A stretch of DNA of 7,703 nt from Bacillota bacterium (lineage in GTDB: Bacteria; Bacillota; Bacilli; Bacillales_B; DSM-18226). Positions within the stretch are counted from its first letter, which is position 1. Every line of letters begins with the position of its first letter. Location of the stretch: contig JAKACS010000137.1 of the NCBI GenBank assembly GCA_021821235.1, forward strand, positions 1-7,703. The letters are read 5' to 3'. The notes under the pieces were generated by a model. The model saw only the letters and a list, made by a program, of their open reading frames with translations, searched no databases and was not told the origin of the DNA. The position numbers and the translations under genes are program-made. Positions 6,576 through 7,703 of the stretch are shown here, piece by piece.

Positions 6576-6580
6576 GGAGG
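6576..6580 (+). promoter_or_regulatory. Ribosome binding site that fixes the era start
   Basis: GGAGG lies six bases before ATG 6587. The in-frame ATG at 6545 would add 14 residues ([14 protein letters not shown]), has no ribosome binding site and does not match Era N-termini. Confidence 0.88.
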
Positions 6581-6586
6581 AAATGC

Positions 6587-7510
6587 ATGACAACCAATAC
6601 AAATCGTTCTCAAACCTATAAATCAGGATTTATTTCCATTATCGGCCGTCCGAATGTGGGTAAATCCACTTTTTTAAATCGGGTCATTGGGCAAAAAATT
6701 GCCATTATGAGCGATAAGCCGCAAACAACCCGCAATAAAGTTCAAGGCGTATTAACAACAGATGATGCCCAGCTGATTTTTATCGATACACCAGGCATTC
6801 ACAAGCCGAAACATAAACTTGGCGATTTTATGATGAAAGTGGCACAAAACACACTGAAAGAAGTCGATTTGGTTCTCTTTATGGTGAATGCGGAAGAGGG
6901 ATTTGGCCGCGGTGAAGAATTTATTCTTGAAAAATTTCATGCTGTCAAAACGCCTATCTTCCTTGTGATTAATAAAATTGATCAAATTCATCCTGATCGG
7001 TTGCTGCCGATCATTGAATCGTATAGGGAAAAGTATCCTTTTGCAGAAATTTTTCCAATTTCGGCGCTTGAGGGAAACAATGTTCAGCAGTTGCTTGAAA
7101 AAATCAAAACATACTTGCCGGAAGGCCCGCAGTTTTATCCTGCCGACCAGGTGACAGACCACCCGGAAAGGTTTATTGTTTCTGAGCTGATCAGAGAAAA
7201 GGCACTTCACTTGACAAGGGAAGAAGTTCCTCACTCACTTGCAGTTGTCATCGATAAAATGGAGCGCCGGGAAAACAAAAACATGATTCATGTGATGGCA
7301 ACAATTGTCGTTGAAAGAGATTCACAAAAAGGAATCATTATTGGCAAACAGGGCTCCATGTTAAAGGAAATCGGCAAGCGGGCACGAGTTGATATTGAAA
7401 ATCTGTTAGGTTCGAAAGTGTTCCTGGAGCTTTGGGTCAAGGTGCAGAGAGATTGGCGCAATAAAATGTCCCAACTGCGTGATTTTGGTTTTAATGAGGA
7501 TGAGTATTAG
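6587..7510 (+). CDS. era: GTPase Era, 30S ribosome assembly
   Basis: The 307-residue protein has all Era GTPase motifs: G1 GRPNVGKST at 20-28, G2 in PQTTRN (45-50), G3 DTPG 67-70, G4 NKID 129-132 and G5 SAL 159-161. The C-terminal KH domain contains [11 protein letters not shown] at 249-259, followed by [14 protein letters not shown] and the terminal [11 protein letters not shown]. Era binds GTP and the 3' end of 16S rRNA near the anti-Shine-Dalgarno sequence and promotes 30S maturation. Length and sequence are typical (301 in B. subtilis); the N-terminus is a few residues longer ([14 protein letters not shown]). It is functionally related to YbeY upstream. The gene has a strong ribosome binding site, but I see no strong promoter immediately upstream, so it probably depends on transcription from dgkA or from within the preceding interval. 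Confidence 0.98.
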   Translation: MTTNTNRSQTYKSGFISIIGRPNVGKSTFLNRVIGQKIAIMSDKPQTTRNKVQGVLTTDDAQLIFIDTPGIHKPKHKLGDFMMKVAQNTLKEVDLVLFMVNAEEGFGRGEEFILEKFHAVKTPIFLVINKIDQIHPDRLLPIIESYREKYPFAEIFPISALEGNNVQQLLEKIKTYLPEGPQFYPADQVTDHPERFIVSELIREKALHLTREEVPHSLAVVIDKMERRENKNMIHVMATIVVERDSQKGIIIGKQGSMLKEIGKRARVDIENLLGSKVFLELWVKVQRDWRNKMSQLRDFGFNEDEY

Positions 7511-7670
7511 CGATACAACCCTAACTAAAATATTAGTCAATCCTGTGAAATATGCATGGACAACATTAACAAAATTTGTGACTTATGATTTTAGCAAGAC
7601 AGGCTATGATAATTGTATAGTTTGGGATATGAAAGAAGGCTAGTCTAAATATTGAAAGGTGGGGTTTTCG
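7511..7670 (+). promoter_or_regulatory. AT-rich era-yqzL gap with possible promoter
   Basis: This stretch holds TATGAT at 7605-7610, overlapping GATAAT at 7608-7613, and TATAGT at 7616-7621. Any of these could be a -10, but none has a good -35 at normal spacing (TTATGA at 7583-7588 is the best, 16 nt before TATGAT, matching three of six bases). A strong Shine-Dalgarno, AAAGGTGGGG (7655-7664), precedes yqzL. ACTAA/TTAGT at 7524-7537 is a small stem with no T-run. The likely role is an independent yqzL-recO promoter. Confidence 0.35.
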
Positions 7671-7703
7671 ATGTTGGATTTTACCTGGAAAGTGTTTACT
7701 CAG
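7671..7703 (+). CDS. yqzL: YqzL family small protein (3' end cut by window)
   Basis: ATG 7671 opens a frame reading MLDFTWKVFTQ to the window end, with a strong ribosome binding site seven bases upstream. YqzL proteins (about 47 aa in B. subtilis) begin MLNFTWNVFSQTG and lie between era and recO. Both the start and the position match. Only 11 codons are visible, so the rest of the protein and recO cannot be checked. The function is unknown. Confidence 0.85.
   Translation, partial: MLDFTWKVFTQ

Larger units (their letters stand above)
6257..6586 (+). other. 330-nt dgkA-era interval: structured, no cdd
   Basis: In B. subtilis the cytidine deaminase gene cdd lies here. No trace of its conserved zinc motifs (CAE, PCGxC) is visible in any frame. 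The first 90 bases are AT-rich. A weak promoter-like pair, TTGCGA (6328-6333) and AATAGT (6351-6356), 17 nt apart, precedes a perfect hairpin (6358-6377) and a 49-codon ORF (6394-6543). Inside lie GTTCAA/TTGAAC arms (6389-6394 and 6421-6426), GGACA/TGTCC (6458-6462 and 6467-6471), a GAGCCGC heptamer three times, and two competing hairpins around 6462-6506. There is no obvious terminator between dgkA and era, so era may be reached by read-through. Confidence 0.6.

Noticed and set aside
6752..7234. 160-codon antisense open frame opposite era
   Set aside because: It is fully inside era, has no recognisable domain and no initiation signal; a shadow of the Era coding sequence.
7524..7537. ACTAA/TTAGT stem after era as a terminator
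   Set aside because: It has only five AT-rich pairs and no following T-run.
1..7703. CRISPR arrays, insertion sequences, tRNA or rRNA genes, prophage or defence genes
   Set aside because: No spaced direct repeats, transposase-like frames, tRNA-like cloverleaf or rRNA sequence were seen. The window is a conserved core-genome region.

Overview
The window is a conserved housekeeping and sporulation block from the chromosome of a low-to-moderate GC, endospore-forming Firmicute of the Bacillus type. The order yqeY, yqfC, yqfD, phoH, pgpH (yqfF), ybeY (yqfG), dgkA, era, yqzL follows the Bacillus subtilis arrangement. Every large gene lies on the + strand, with strong Shine-Dalgarno sites. The spore-specific pair yqfC-yqfD points to a spore former. 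The species cannot be named from this sequence alone.

Layout: (1) 1-441 is the 3' part of yqeY, lacking only about the first two codons, and is closed by a clear intrinsic terminator. (2) 600-3059 holds yqfC, yqfD and phoH, packed with overlaps (1 nt, then 26 nt). A second intrinsic terminator follows. (3) A sigma-A-type promoter begins only a few bases after that terminator and opens a new unit: pgpH (TTG start, with a possible 11-codon leader ORF ahead of it), ybeY (4-nt ATGA overlap) and dgkA (23-nt overlap). (4) The 330-nt interval 6257-6586 between dgkA and era is where B. subtilis carries cdd. Here cdd is absent. The interval has a perfect 7-bp hairpin, an undescribed 49-codon ORF with its own ribosome binding site, a thrice-repeated heptamer and two mutually exclusive small hairpins. 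(5) era, then a 160-nt AT-rich gap and the first 11 codons of yqzL, cut by the window end.

How the genes fit together: PhoH, YbeY and Era belong to the conserved RNA-processing and 16S rRNA/30S-maturation set. PgpH degrades c-di-AMP and so affects wall and osmotic homeostasis. DgkA (undecaprenol kinase) feeds the lipid carrier for wall synthesis. YqfC and YqfD are spore-formation proteins. YqeY is a GatB-tail-like, probably tRNA-interacting protein.

Most of the window is ordinary and no obvious new multi-gene system is present. The parts worth a second look are the dgkA-era interval, the pgpH leader and start region, and the two places where genes found in B. subtilis (yqeZ-floA-yqfB and cdd) are missing.
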